From Paracoccaceae bacterium (GTDB taxonomy: Bacteria > Pseudomonadota > Alphaproteobacteria > Rhodobacterales > Rhodobacteraceae), in assembly GCA_023260835.1 (NCBI GenBank), contig JALQTR010000086.1, positions 1-50,031 of the forward strand: a stretch of 50,031 bases of DNA. Direction: 5' to 3'. A program made the position numbers and the translations under genes. Under the pieces are notes generated by a model. The model was given only the letters and a program-made list of their open reading frames with translations. It was not told the origin of the DNA and searched no databases. Positions 1 through 7,836 of the stretch are shown here, piece after piece (positions within the stretch are counted from its first letter, which is position 1; each line of letters begins with the position of its first letter).

Positions 1-1049
1 TTGGCCTCGATCGCCTGATGTAGACCATCCGACAGGCGGCGGCCCTGCATCATGCGGCCAGTGAATTCGTCGATCAAAACCACCTCATCCCCGCGCACGA
101 TGTAGTCTTTGTCTCGCTGGAACAGAACATGGGCGCGCAGCGCCTGATTGGCGTGGTGTACAATGGTGGTGCTTTCGGGATCATACAGCGATTGCCCTTC
201 GGGCAGAACGCCCAATTGCAACAAACGATCCTCTAGCCAGTCATTGCCTTCATCGGTGAAATTGGCCGACCGTGCCTTTTCATCCACTGAATACAGGTCT
301 GCGGCCATATCTGGGATGACGCCATTTAGCGTAACATACAGGTCGGACCGATCCTGCGATGGGCCAGAAATAATCAGTGGGGTGCGCGCTTCGTCGATCA
401 GAATGCTGTCCACCTCATCCACGATGGCGAAATAATGGTCGCGTTGATACAGATCGGACAATTCTGCCTTCATATTGTCGCGCAAGTAATCAAAGCCCAG
501 TTCATTATTGGTGGCATAGGTGATATCCGCCGCATAGGCGGCCTGTTTTTCCGCGTCCTCTTGGTTCGGAACAACCACGCCCGTGGTCAGGCCCAATGCG
601 GTGTAAACCTTGCTCATCCAGTCAGCATCGCGGCGGGCCAGGTAATCATTCACGGTAACAACATGCACCCCGCGGCCCGTCAGGGCGTTCAGATAGGCGG
701 GGAAGGTGGCAACCAGTGTTTTGCCTTCGCCGGTTTTCATTTCGGCGATATTGCCTTGATGCAGGAAAATCCCACCCATCAGCTGCACATCATGGGCGCG
801 CAGGCCCAAGGCGCGTTTTGCCGCCTCGCGGCAGTTGGCAAAGGCCTCTGGCAATAGGGCATCCAACGACTCGCCCCCCGCCAGGCGCGTTTTAAATTCG
901 TCCGTTTTGGCAATCAGCCCGGCATCATCCAGCGCGGCGAACTGATCTTCCAGCGCGTTGATCTGTGCCACAATGGGGCGGGTGGCTTTGACTTTGCGAT
1001 CATTTTGCGTGCCAAAAACCTTACGAGCGAGAGCGCCAAATCCAAGCAT
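1..1049 (-). CDS. secA: Preprotein translocase ATPase SecA, N-terminal part
   Basis: SecA is the cytoplasmic motor ATPase that drives unfolded preproteins through SecYEG. The gene runs off the left edge, so only about 349 N-terminal residues are visible. They include the usual start [13 protein letters not shown], the Walker A segment MKTGEGKTL, the DEAD-like box VDEVDS followed by LIDEART, and the conserved stretch [14 protein letters not shown] close to the edge. The start at 1049 gives the family-typical N-terminus. It is divergent from the parvulin gene at 1228, an arrangement that pairs an export motor with an exported folding factor. Identification is very secure; the C-terminal scaffold and zinc-binding tail lie outside the window. 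Confidence 0.97.
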   Translation of the reverse strand, partial: MLGFGALARKVFGTQNDRKVKATRPIVAQINALEDQFAALDDAGLIAKTDEFKTRLAGGESLDALLPEAFANCREAAKRALGLRAHDVQLMGGIFLHQGNIAEMKTGEGKTLVATFPAYLNALTGRGVHVVTVNDYLARRDADWMSKVYTALGLTTGVVVPNQEDAEKQAAYAADITYATNNELGFDYLRDNMKAELSDLYQRDHYFAIVDEVDSILIDEARTPLIISGPSQDRSDLYVTLNGVIPDMAADLYSVDEKARSANFTDEGNDWLEDRLLQLGVLPEGQSLYDPESTTIVHHANQALRAHVLFQRDKDYIVRGDEVVLIDEFTGRMMQGRRLSDGLHQAIEA

Positions 1050-1227
1050 TTATTTACATCCTGTTGTCACGCGCCGCAAAATTCATGGTCAGCCCGCTTG
1101 CCCACCCGCAATAGACATCATAATTGCATGGAAAGGCGTTTCATTATCTCGACCACCGATGTAAGCAGAGCGCACCAGAGTGTCAACGCCGCCGCCCGCC
1201 TGCGGCCCCATATAAAGGGAAGAAACA

Positions 1228-2076
1228 TTGTCTTTTTTACGAATTTCTACAGCCGTTTGCGCCGCCGCATTGATGATCGCCCCGATTGCACGGGCCGAAG
1301 ACACCCCATCGGCCGATCAGGTCGTGTTGCGCGTTGGGCAGACCGAGATTACCCTGGGCCATATCATTCAAACGCGTGAGGCGCTGCCGCCGCAGTATCA
1401 ATCCTATCCCGATAATGTATTGCTGGAGGGGATAGTTGACCAATTGCTGCGCCAAACGGTCCTGGCCGCATCGGGCGATCAGGCCGAAGACACGCGCATT
1501 CGCGTCACGCTGGAAAATGAACGCCGCGCATTATTTGCTGATCGGGTGATTGCGGTGATTGCGGCAGAGGCGATCACTGATGAAAAGGTGCAGGCCGTTT
1601 ATGATCGCGATTTTGCCAACGCCCCTGGTGCGCCAGAATTTGATGCCTCGCATATTTTGGTGGACACCGAGGCCGAGGCGCAGGCGCTTGTTGACCAGCT
1701 GAACGCCGGCGCGGATTTTGCCGATCTTGCCAAGGCTCATTCCACTGGCCCATCAGGGCCATCAGGCGGTGCGTTGGGTTGGTTTGGCGAGGGCCAGATG
1801 GTGCCTGAATTTGAAACCGCTGTGAAAGCATTGGAAAAGGGCGGCGTGTCTGCCCCTGTCAAAACGCAGTTCGGCTGGCATGTTGTGCGGCTGAATGACA
1901 CGCGCACCGCCCCAACCCCCACATTGGACGAGGTTCGGGCGCAAATTGAAAATGATCTGCAATCACAGGCCGTCAATGCCGCGATGGATGCTATGGTCGA
2001 AGCCGCTGATGTGGATCGCAGCGGTTTGGATGGGCTGGATCCGGCGTTGATCCGCGCCTCTGATCTTTTGAAATAA
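1228..2076 (+). CDS. Secreted parvulin-type peptidyl-prolyl cis-trans isomerase
   Basis: This 282-residue protein is a periplasmic folding catalyst of the PrsA/SurA/parvulin group. Residues 1-23 form a signal peptide (hydrophobic core AVCAAALMIAPIA, then ARA before EDTP). An N-terminal helical region is followed by the PpiC domain at about 135-230, with the family signatures ASHILV, a GGALGWF motif, MVPEF and FGWHVV. The only reasonable start is TTG at 1228, preceded by AAGGGA about ten bases upstream; no in-frame ATG gives the signal peptide. It lies 12 bases upstream of argJ and is divergent from secA. The specific client proteins cannot be told from sequence. Confidence 0.93.
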   Translation: MSFLRISTAVCAAALMIAPIARAEDTPSADQVVLRVGQTEITLGHIIQTREALPPQYQSYPDNVLLEGIVDQLLRQTVLAASGDQAEDTRIRVTLENERRALFADRVIAVIAAEAITDEKVQAVYDRDFANAPGAPEFDASHILVDTEAEAQALVDQLNAGADFADLAKAHSTGPSGPSGGALGWFGEGQMVPEFETAVKALEKGGVSAPVKTQFGWHVVRLNDTRTAPTPTLDEVRAQIENDLQSQAVNAAMDAMVEAADVDRSGLDGLDPALIRASDLLK

Positions 2077-2088
2077 GGACCTTCTGAA

Positions 2089-3315
2089 ATGGGTAAAACT
2101 TTGGCTGTTTCACCATTGGCTCCGGCCGCCTTTCCTGATCTGCCGGTGATTGACGGGGTCACCTTTGCCACCGCCGCGGCGGGGGTGCGTTATGCGAGGC
2201 GCACGGATGTGATGCTGGCGCTTTTGGCCCCCGGGACCGCTGTGGCCGGCGCCTTCACCAAATCCGCAACGCGCGCGGCCCCGGTGCTGGATGCGCAGGC
2301 CAAATTGGGCGGCGCATCGAACAGTGGCGCGGCGATTTTGGTCAATTCCGGCAATGCCAATGCCTTTACCGGATCGGCGGGTCAGACATCCGTGGCGGCC
2401 CTATGTGCCGCCGTGGCTGGGACAACCGGCATTCCTGACAATCGGGTGTTCACATCATCAACTGGCGTGATTGGCGAGGTCCTGCCGCACAGCAAAATCA
2501 TCGCCGTTTTGGACGATCTGACCGCAGCGCAATCCGCCACTGCGATCAAAGATGCTGCCCGCGCCATCATGACAACCGACACCTTCCCCAAGGGCGCATC
2601 GGCGGACATCAGCGTGAATGGCACCCCCGTGCGTATCGCCGGTATTGCCAAAGGATCGGGCATGATCGCCCCCGATATGGCAACCATGCTGGTCTATATC
2701 TTTACGGACGCACAGATGGATCAGGCTGCGCTGCAGGCGTTGGTGTCTGGTCAGGTGGAACGCAGCTTTAACGCGATTACCGTGGACAGTGATACATCCA
2801 CATCCGACAGCCTGCTGGTGGCCGCCACTGGGAAATCCGGCGTGGATGTGACTGGAAATGCCGATTTTGCCGATGCTTTGGCTGGCGTCATGCTGGATCT
2901 GGCCCATCAGGTTGTCCGCGATGGCGAAGGCGCCAGCAAATTTGTCGAGGTACAAGTGACCGGAGCCGCCAATGATCGTGACGCCAAAACCCACGCCATG
3001 GCCATTGCCAATTCACCGCTTGTGAAAACCGCCATCGCGGGCGAGGACGCCAACTGGGGCCGCGTTGTGATGGCCATCGGCAAATCCGGCGCCGCCGCGG
3101 ACCGTGATTTGCTGTCCATTTGGTTTGGCAATCTGAAAGTGGCCGAAAAAGGCTGGGTCAGCCCCGATTATGACGAGGAACGCGCCAGCGCCTATATGAA
3201 GGCCCAAGAATTGGTGATCCGCGTTGATTTGGGGCTGGGGACTGGGCAATTCACTGCCTGGACCTGTGATTTGACCCATGGGTATATCGACATCAACGCC
3301 GATTATCGATCTTGA
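2089..3315 (+). CDS. argJ: Bifunctional ornithine acetyltransferase / N-acetylglutamate synthase
   Basis: ArgJ moves the acetyl group from N-acetylornithine to glutamate in the cyclic arginine pathway, and many members also make N-acetylglutamate from acetyl-CoA. The 408-residue length is normal. The KGSGMIAPDMATML block is the self-cleavage site: cleavage before the Thr yields alpha and beta chains and frees the nucleophilic Thr. Other conserved blocks are NSGNANAFTG near residue 85, FTSSTGVIGE, and the C-terminal NWGRV and DLTHGYIDINADYRS. It follows the parvulin gene by 12 bases and precedes mutT. Whether it is mono- or bifunctional cannot be decided by reading. Confidence 0.97.
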   Translation: MGKTLAVSPLAPAAFPDLPVIDGVTFATAAAGVRYARRTDVMLALLAPGTAVAGAFTKSATRAAPVLDAQAKLGGASNSGAAILVNSGNANAFTGSAGQTSVAALCAAVAGTTGIPDNRVFTSSTGVIGEVLPHSKIIAVLDDLTAAQSATAIKDAARAIMTTDTFPKGASADISVNGTPVRIAGIAKGSGMIAPDMATMLVYIFTDAQMDQAALQALVSGQVERSFNAITVDSDTSTSDSLLVAATGKSGVDVTGNADFADALAGVMLDLAHQVVRDGEGASKFVEVQVTGAANDRDAKTHAMAIANSPLVKTAIAGEDANWGRVVMAIGKSGAAADRDLLSIWFGNLKVAEKGWVSPDYDEERASAYMKAQELVIRVDLGLGTGQFTAWTCDLTHGYIDINADYRS

Positions 3316-3371
3316 TACAAATGCGGCCCGGGTCATTAATCTCGGGCCAAATACCGCCAAGGGGTAGATAT

Positions 3372-3773
3372 ATGAAAAAAATGGTCCTTGTCAGCGCGGT
3401 TGCCCTGATTGATCCCGATGGACGCGTCCTGTTGGCCCAGCGGCCCGAGGGCAAATCCATGGCGGGCTTGTGGGAATTCCCCGGCGGCAAAGTCGAACCA
3501 GGCGAAACCCCCGAGGCCGCTTTGGTCCGCGAGCTGCAAGAGGAGCTAGGCATCGACACATGGACCAGCTGTTTGGCGCCGCTGTCATTCGCATCGCATT
3601 CATATGACGATTTTCACCTGCTGATGCCCGTCTTCGCCTGCCGCAAATGGCAAGGTATCGTTCAACCGCGTGAAGGGCAAAAATTGGCTTGGGTGCGCGC
3701 CAAAGACCTGCGCAGCTATGCCATGCCCCCCGCTGACATCCCCCTGATTCCGGTATTGCAGGAACTGCTGTAG
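3372..3773 (+). CDS. mutT: 8-oxo-dGTP diphosphatase MutT (Nudix)
   Basis: MutT hydrolyses 8-oxo-dGTP to the monophosphate and so prevents A:T to C:G transversions. From the ATG at 3372 the product has 133 residues, close to the 129 of the E. coli enzyme. The Nudix box GGKVEPGETPEAALVRELQ followed by EELGI matches GX5EX7REUXEEXGU, and the flanking LLAQRPEGKSMAGLWEFPGGK block is the MutT-specific form. The frame stays open back to 3312, but the extra 20 residues do not look like family sequence. It ends three bases before the convergent SDR gene. Confidence 0.93.
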   Translation: MKKMVLVSAVALIDPDGRVLLAQRPEGKSMAGLWEFPGGKVEPGETPEAALVRELQEELGIDTWTSCLAPLSFASHSYDDFHLLMPVFACRKWQGIVQPREGQKLAWVRAKDLRSYAMPPADIPLIPVLQELL

Positions 3774-3776
3774 GCG

Positions 3777-4577
3777 TTAATGCGCGGGGACCTGTACCGC
3801 GTCCAGCAGGCTGCGGCCGCCATCCACGGTGAAGATTTGCCCAATGGTGAACCGCGCCGCATCGGATGCCAGATATTGCACCAGATGCGCCAAATCCCCC
3901 GGCGCGCCGATCCGGCCCAGCGGTGTGCCGGCCTCAATCGTTTCTCGATCTTCGGGATGGTTGCGAAGATGGTTGCCCAAAGATGCCGACAACACCGACC
4001 CAAAGGCCACCGCATTGACCCGAATGTTATGTGGCGCCAGTTCAATCGCCATCATGCGGGTCATCTGATCCAATGCCGCTGTGGCCACCGAATACCCCAG
4101 CAGCCCCACATTTGCCCGATTGGCCGCAATCGAGGACAGATTTACAATCGACCCGCCGATAAATTGCGGCTGATCCGCAGCCTGTTTGATCATCCGCTTG
4201 GCCACCAGTTGTGTCAGGCGATAGGCCGTGAACAGGTTTTGTTGCAGCATCTGATCCAGCGTTTGATCCTGCACATCAAGCGGATCGGTGGGCAGGATCT
4301 GCCGGCTGGCGTTGACCAAAATATCCACCTGATCAAAGGCATCTATCGTCGCGGATAGCAAATTGGCCAAACACAGATTGGACCGTAAATCCCCAGCAAA
4401 ATAGCGGATATTCCCCGTTTCGGGCTGGCCGCCCAATTCGTGGGACAAACGGTCTTCGTCCATATCGGCGAACATGACATTGGCGCCCTGATCGGCCAGG
4501 TGCTGCGCAATTTCCAGCCCAACGCCATTCGCCGCTCCGGTTACGATCGCGGTTTTGCCTTCAACGGAAAATGACAT
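3777..4577 (-). CDS. SDR-family protein with altered catalytic lysine
   Basis: This is a 266-residue short-chain dehydrogenase/reductase fold with the cofactor motif TGAANGVG near residue 14 and FADMDEDR at the end of beta-2, which suggests NAD(H). Asn (QQNLF), Ser (NLSSIAA) and Tyr (GYSVAT) of the catalytic tetrad are present. The Lys expected four residues after Tyr is Thr, encoded at 4080-4082, so classical oxidoreductase chemistry may be impaired. The C-terminal TVDGGRSL block is normal. AAAGGGAC precedes the start. No substrate can be inferred; the gene stands alone between mutT and the RsmC-like gene. Confidence 0.9.
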   Translation of the reverse strand: MSFSVEGKTAIVTGAANGVGLEIAQHLADQGANVMFADMDEDRLSHELGGQPETGNIRYFAGDLRSNLCLANLLSATIDAFDQVDILVNASRQILPTDPLDVQDQTLDQMLQQNLFTAYRLTQLVAKRMIKQAADQPQFIGGSIVNLSSIAANRANVGLLGYSVATAALDQMTRMMAIELAPHNIRVNAVAFGSVLSASLGNHLRNHPEDRETIEAGTPLGRIGAPGDLAHLVQYLASDAARFTIGQIFTVDGGRSLLDAVQVPAH

Positions 4578-4634
4578 GTGCGTCCCTTTGATTTGTTGAT
4601 TCTGCGCCAGTTTACCCCAAGCGCGCGCCAGACC

Positions 4635-5612
4635 CTAGCCCCGCTTCAAACGCGGCCCGCTGGCGTGGATCAGTTTAAACCGATTATCCCCACCAATCAT
4701 TTGCACCTTGGCAAAAGCGGCTTCAAGCGTTGGTTCATATGGCAAATGGCGGTTCGCCACCATGTAAAGATGCCCCTTGGGGGTTAGCGCACGGGCGGCG
4801 CTGGTGATGAACCCGCGGCCCAGATCAGGATCGGCATTGCGCCCTGTGTGAAAGGGCGGGTTCATAACGACGACATCAACCGGCGTTTTGGGCGACCACG
4901 TCAGGACATCCGCCCATGTGAACTCAGCCCGGGTGTCGGTGATATTGCTGCGCGCACACTCAAGCGCGCGGTGATCGGCTTCGACCAATTCGATGGCTGT
5001 GATTTTCGAACGGTGCAGCAACGCCGCCGATAGATACCCCCAGCCCGCCCCCAGATCCGCAACGCGCCCGGCCAATTTATCTGGCAGATTTGAGGCCAGC
5101 AGAGCCGAAGCCGGATCAATGCCATCGGCAGAAAACACACCCACGCGGGTTTGCAGTCCATCGCCCACAGCCCGCGGTGCCGGTTCAGCCCAATCGGCGA
5201 AATCATCTGCAGATCCTTGCATCCAAAAGGCCTTGCCATGCGATTTGGCGATCACATCAGTCACCTGTGTTCGCGTTTTGCAGGCCTTCAATAAACTATC
5301 GATACCATCTGTTTTTTGCCCATCCACCAACACAGGCCCCCCGTTGGTGGCGCGCATTGCTGCGGCAATCCAAGCCTGCGCAAGGGGTTTTGCCCGCGGG
5401 ATAAACACCACGGCCTGATCTGCTGTTTGTGGAATGGTTTGCACCACCTGACCACCGCGCGCCGCAATTGTGGCGGCAGATATTGCGTCATAGCTGACAG
5501 ACACGGCTGAACCCAAATCCGCAAAATCCATGTCGGCATTCGGGTTCAATACAAGCCACACCCCCGATCGGGCCGCCTGTTGCAGGGCCAATTCCAGGCG
5601 TTCTTTGCTCAT
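4635..5612 (-). CDS. RsmC-like class I SAM-dependent rRNA guanine-N2 methyltransferase
   Basis: The 325-residue protein has the two-part layout of RsmC/RlmG enzymes. A degenerate N-terminal methyltransferase-like half is followed by a catalytic half with the SAM motif VADLGAGWGYLSAALL, an acidic beta-2 end (AIELVEADHRALE), and the NPPF motif (VVVMNPPFHTGR) used by N2-guanine or N6-adenine methyltransferases. The closest role is methylation of 16S rRNA G1207. The start at 5612 lies just after the clpS stop, so the two genes are probably cotranscribed. An upstream in-frame ATG at 5636 overlaps clpS and is less likely. Confidence 0.87.
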   Translation of the reverse strand: MSKERLELALQQAARSGVWLVLNPNADMDFADLGSAVSVSYDAISAATIAARGGQVVQTIPQTADQAVVFIPRAKPLAQAWIAAAMRATNGGPVLVDGQKTDGIDSLLKACKTRTQVTDVIAKSHGKAFWMQGSADDFADWAEPAPRAVGDGLQTRVGVFSADGIDPASALLASNLPDKLAGRVADLGAGWGYLSAALLHRSKITAIELVEADHRALECARSNITDTRAEFTWADVLTWSPKTPVDVVVMNPPFHTGRNADPDLGRGFITSAARALTPKGHLYMVANRHLPYEPTLEAAFAKVQMIGGDNRFKLIHASGPRLKRG

Positions 5613-5614
5613 GC

Positions 5615-5941
5615 TTATTCTTTTTCCATTGTGCATTGCAGCGGGTGCTGATGCCGGCGGGCAAAATCCATCACCTGCGTGACCTTGGTTTCGGCCACCT
5701 CATGGCTGAACACCCCAACCACAGCCATGCCCTTTTTGTGCACGGTCAACATAATGTCAAAGGCCTGCATGTGATCCATGCCAAAAAACCGCTCAAGCAC
5801 CAGAACAACAAATTCCATGGGGGTGAAATCATCATTCAGCAGCATCACTTTATACATTGGCGGCCGCCGCGTTTTGGCGCGTGGCTTTACCAGCAGCTGC
5901 GTGTCATCATCATCCTGAGATAACGTGATGGGATGGGTCAT
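5615..5941 (-). CDS. clpS: ATP-dependent Clp protease adaptor ClpS
   Basis: ClpS binds N-degron substrates and delivers them to ClpAP. The 108-residue product has a flexible acidic N-terminal tail (SQDDDDTQL) and then the core [20 protein letters not shown], with the Asn-Asp-Asp residues that bind the N-terminal amine, ending in the HxxG-like [11 protein letters not shown] and the C-terminal CTMEKE. GGAG lies eight bases before the ATG at 5941. clpA is not adjacent here. Three bases separate it from the downstream methyltransferase gene. Confidence 0.95.
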   Translation of the reverse strand: MTHPITLSQDDDDTQLLVKPRAKTRRPPMYKVMLLNDDFTPMEFVVLVLERFFGMDHMQAFDIMLTVHKKGMAVVGVFSHEVAETKVTQVMDFARRHQHPLQCTMEKE

Positions 5942-6239
5942 TGTGTGCTCCGCCAGATTTGGCATTCTCCTTTGGCCTGCTATATAGAGCCGCCGCCCTG
6001 AAATCAAATGGGGTTTGTGGCGGGGCGCGGGCAGCAACCCCACCTATATTCGCCCTAAATTCCCCTTTCCGACCCAACATCTTGTGGTTGCGCAGCGCGC
6101 ACCCCCTAGATATTCGCATATTGATCCTTATGAAAATTAGATAAAAATCAATGAAATGAATGCTTTATTGTTCAAAGCTCATATGTTATGGTGATTTTTA
6201 CAAAGCGCGCAATAGACGCAGCATATTGAGGCAAGGCAC

Positions 6240-7673
6240 ATGAGACATGCAGGAATGCATCCCGTCCGTTTATGGGCGCAAGCGTTTATGGCGCTGTGGA
6301 TTTTCATCACAATTCCCCTGTTTGCGGTTGCCGCCCCCTATGCTGGCTTTGTTATGGATGCGCGCACAGGCGAAACACTGCATGCTGAAAACGCAGATAC
6401 GCGGCTGCACCCTGCATCCTTGACCAAAATGATGACGCTTTACATTGCGTTTCAGGCCATTGAAACGGGGGAAATCAGCGCCGATACGGTGGTCACAATT
6501 TCACGCAATGCCGCGGCTGAACCGCCATCGAAATTGGGCCTGCGCCCGGGACAGAAAATCAAATTACGGTATTTAATCCGTGCAGCAGCTGTAAAATCAG
6601 CTAATGACGCCGCCACCGCCATTGGCGAGGCAATCGAAGGGTCCGAGGCCGCATTTGTGCGCCGGATGAACCGCACTGCCAAATCATTGGGAATGACGCG
6701 CACAACATTCAAAAACGCCCATGGTTTAACGCGCAAGGGGCATCTGTCCACGGCACGCGATATGTCCGTCTTGGGGCGGCATATTTTTTATGATTTTCCT
6801 GGTTATTATAATCTGTTTTCACGCACAAAAACGGATGCTGGGATCAAATCGGTTCGCAACACCAATCGCAGAATGCTGCGTGATTATGCGGGCGCTGATG
6901 GGATTAAAACCGGTTATACGCGGGCGGCAGGGTTTAATTTGGTTGCATCGGCAGAACGTAACGGTGAACGGATCATTGCAACGGTTTTTGGTGGTCGCTC
7001 CACCACAACCCGCAACAATCAGGTTGCGAAACTGTTGAACCTTGGGTTTGAAAAGGCACCGCGCCGCGTGGCCGTTGTGAAGCCGCGCAAACCTGCACCA
7101 TTGCCCGGGCGCAGCCTGATGGCCGAGGCCACAAATGCGCCGCGTCCCATGATGCGTCCCAAAATCACGGAACCACAAACCGCACCACCTGCGCCGCAAC
7201 CGCAGGTCATTGCCGCCGCGCCCAAATCCGAACCACAGCAGGCCCCCATCGTCCAAAGTGCTGTAATTTCATCCGATGACATCGATCAAGCGGTCGAGCT
7301 GGCTTTGGCTGTTGCATCCGCGGTGCCGGCCCCCACGATTCCACGCCCCGAGCTGCGCCCAGCGGCCTTTACCCCTGCGCCACAAGACAGCGCAGTGGCC
7401 GAAGCCGTTACTATTTCCACATCAAATGCGCGTGATTGGGGGGTAACGATTGGCCGCTTCCCCAGCCGTTATGCCGCCGAAAAGGCGCTGTTGCAGACCG
7501 CATTGTCAGAACTGGGCGCGCTGGAAGGTGCCGTGCGTAAGGTGCACAAACGCCGTGCGGGTTTCGACGCAGAATTTTATGGGCTGACCCAACAGGGGGC
7601 TGATTTGGCCTGCATGCGATTGAAGGCACGCAAACAAGAATGCAGCGCGCTGAAGCCTGATCCACAAGGATAA
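6240..7673 (+). CDS. D-alanyl-D-alanine carboxypeptidase with C-terminal SPOR domain
   Basis: This exported serine peptidase trims the terminal D-Ala from peptidoglycan stem peptides. Residues 1-32 form a signal peptide or anchor (ALWIFITIPLFAVAA). The three active-site motifs of the PBP5/S11 family are visible: S60-LTK, S120-AN and K223-TG. The core ends near residue 265. A Pro/Ala-rich linker then leads to a SPOR-like domain at about 395-470 (DWGVTIGRF...AEFYGL), which usually binds denuded glycan at division sites. The PBP5 C-terminal beta domain is absent. The start has an upstream GAGGCAAGG. It is preceded by nearly 300 bases without a gene, in which the 6120-6235 part is AT-rich and probably contains its promoter. 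Confidence 0.93.
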   Translation: MRHAGMHPVRLWAQAFMALWIFITIPLFAVAAPYAGFVMDARTGETLHAENADTRLHPASLTKMMTLYIAFQAIETGEISADTVVTISRNAAAEPPSKLGLRPGQKIKLRYLIRAAAVKSANDAATAIGEAIEGSEAAFVRRMNRTAKSLGMTRTTFKNAHGLTRKGHLSTARDMSVLGRHIFYDFPGYYNLFSRTKTDAGIKSVRNTNRRMLRDYAGADGIKTGYTRAAGFNLVASAERNGERIIATVFGGRSTTTRNNQVAKLLNLGFEKAPRRVAVVKPRKPAPLPGRSLMAEATNAPRPMMRPKITEPQTAPPAPQPQVIAAAPKSEPQQAPIVQSAVISSDDIDQAVELALAVASAVPAPTIPRPELRPAAFTPAPQDSAVAEAVTISTSNARDWGVTIGRFPSRYAAEKALLQTALSELGALEGAVRKVHKRRAGFDAEFYGLTQQGADLACMRLKARKQECSALKPDPQG

Positions 7674-7677
7674 TATG

Positions 7678-7836
7678 TCAGGGTTTTGGATGGTTGTCCC
7701 AACGGCCGGATAAAATCCGCTCGGCATCGCCATCGGGATCTTCATATTGCCGAGATTTCAGCGTGTAAACAAACCCAGCAAGCCCAATTCCCCCCAAGAT
7801 CAGGGAAATAGGGATCAAATAGGCCAAAATATTCAT
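7678..7836 (-). CDS. ccoS: Cytochrome cbb3 oxidase maturation protein CcoS
   Basis: This 52-residue membrane protein is needed for cofactor insertion into CcoN of cbb3 oxidase. It begins MNILAYLIPISLILGGIGLA, a single transmembrane helix, followed by the family signature TLKSRQYEDPDGDAERIL. The ATG overlaps the ccoI stop in an ATGA, so the two are translationally coupled. Its stop codon is a few bases from the stop of the convergent carboxypeptidase gene. It is a typical short gene at the end of ccoGHIS. Confidence 0.93.
   Translation of the reverse strand: MNILAYLIPISLILGGIGLAGFVYTLKSRQYEDPDGDAERILSGRWDNHPKP

Noticed and set aside
435-857. Open frame of 140 codons on the plus strand within secA
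   Set aside because: The minus strand reads as continuous SecA here, so this is a shadow.
7812-7836. ccoI and ccoS as a single fused gene
   Set aside because: The ccoI stop and ccoS ATG overlap in different frames (ATGA), which is normal coupling and not a fusion.
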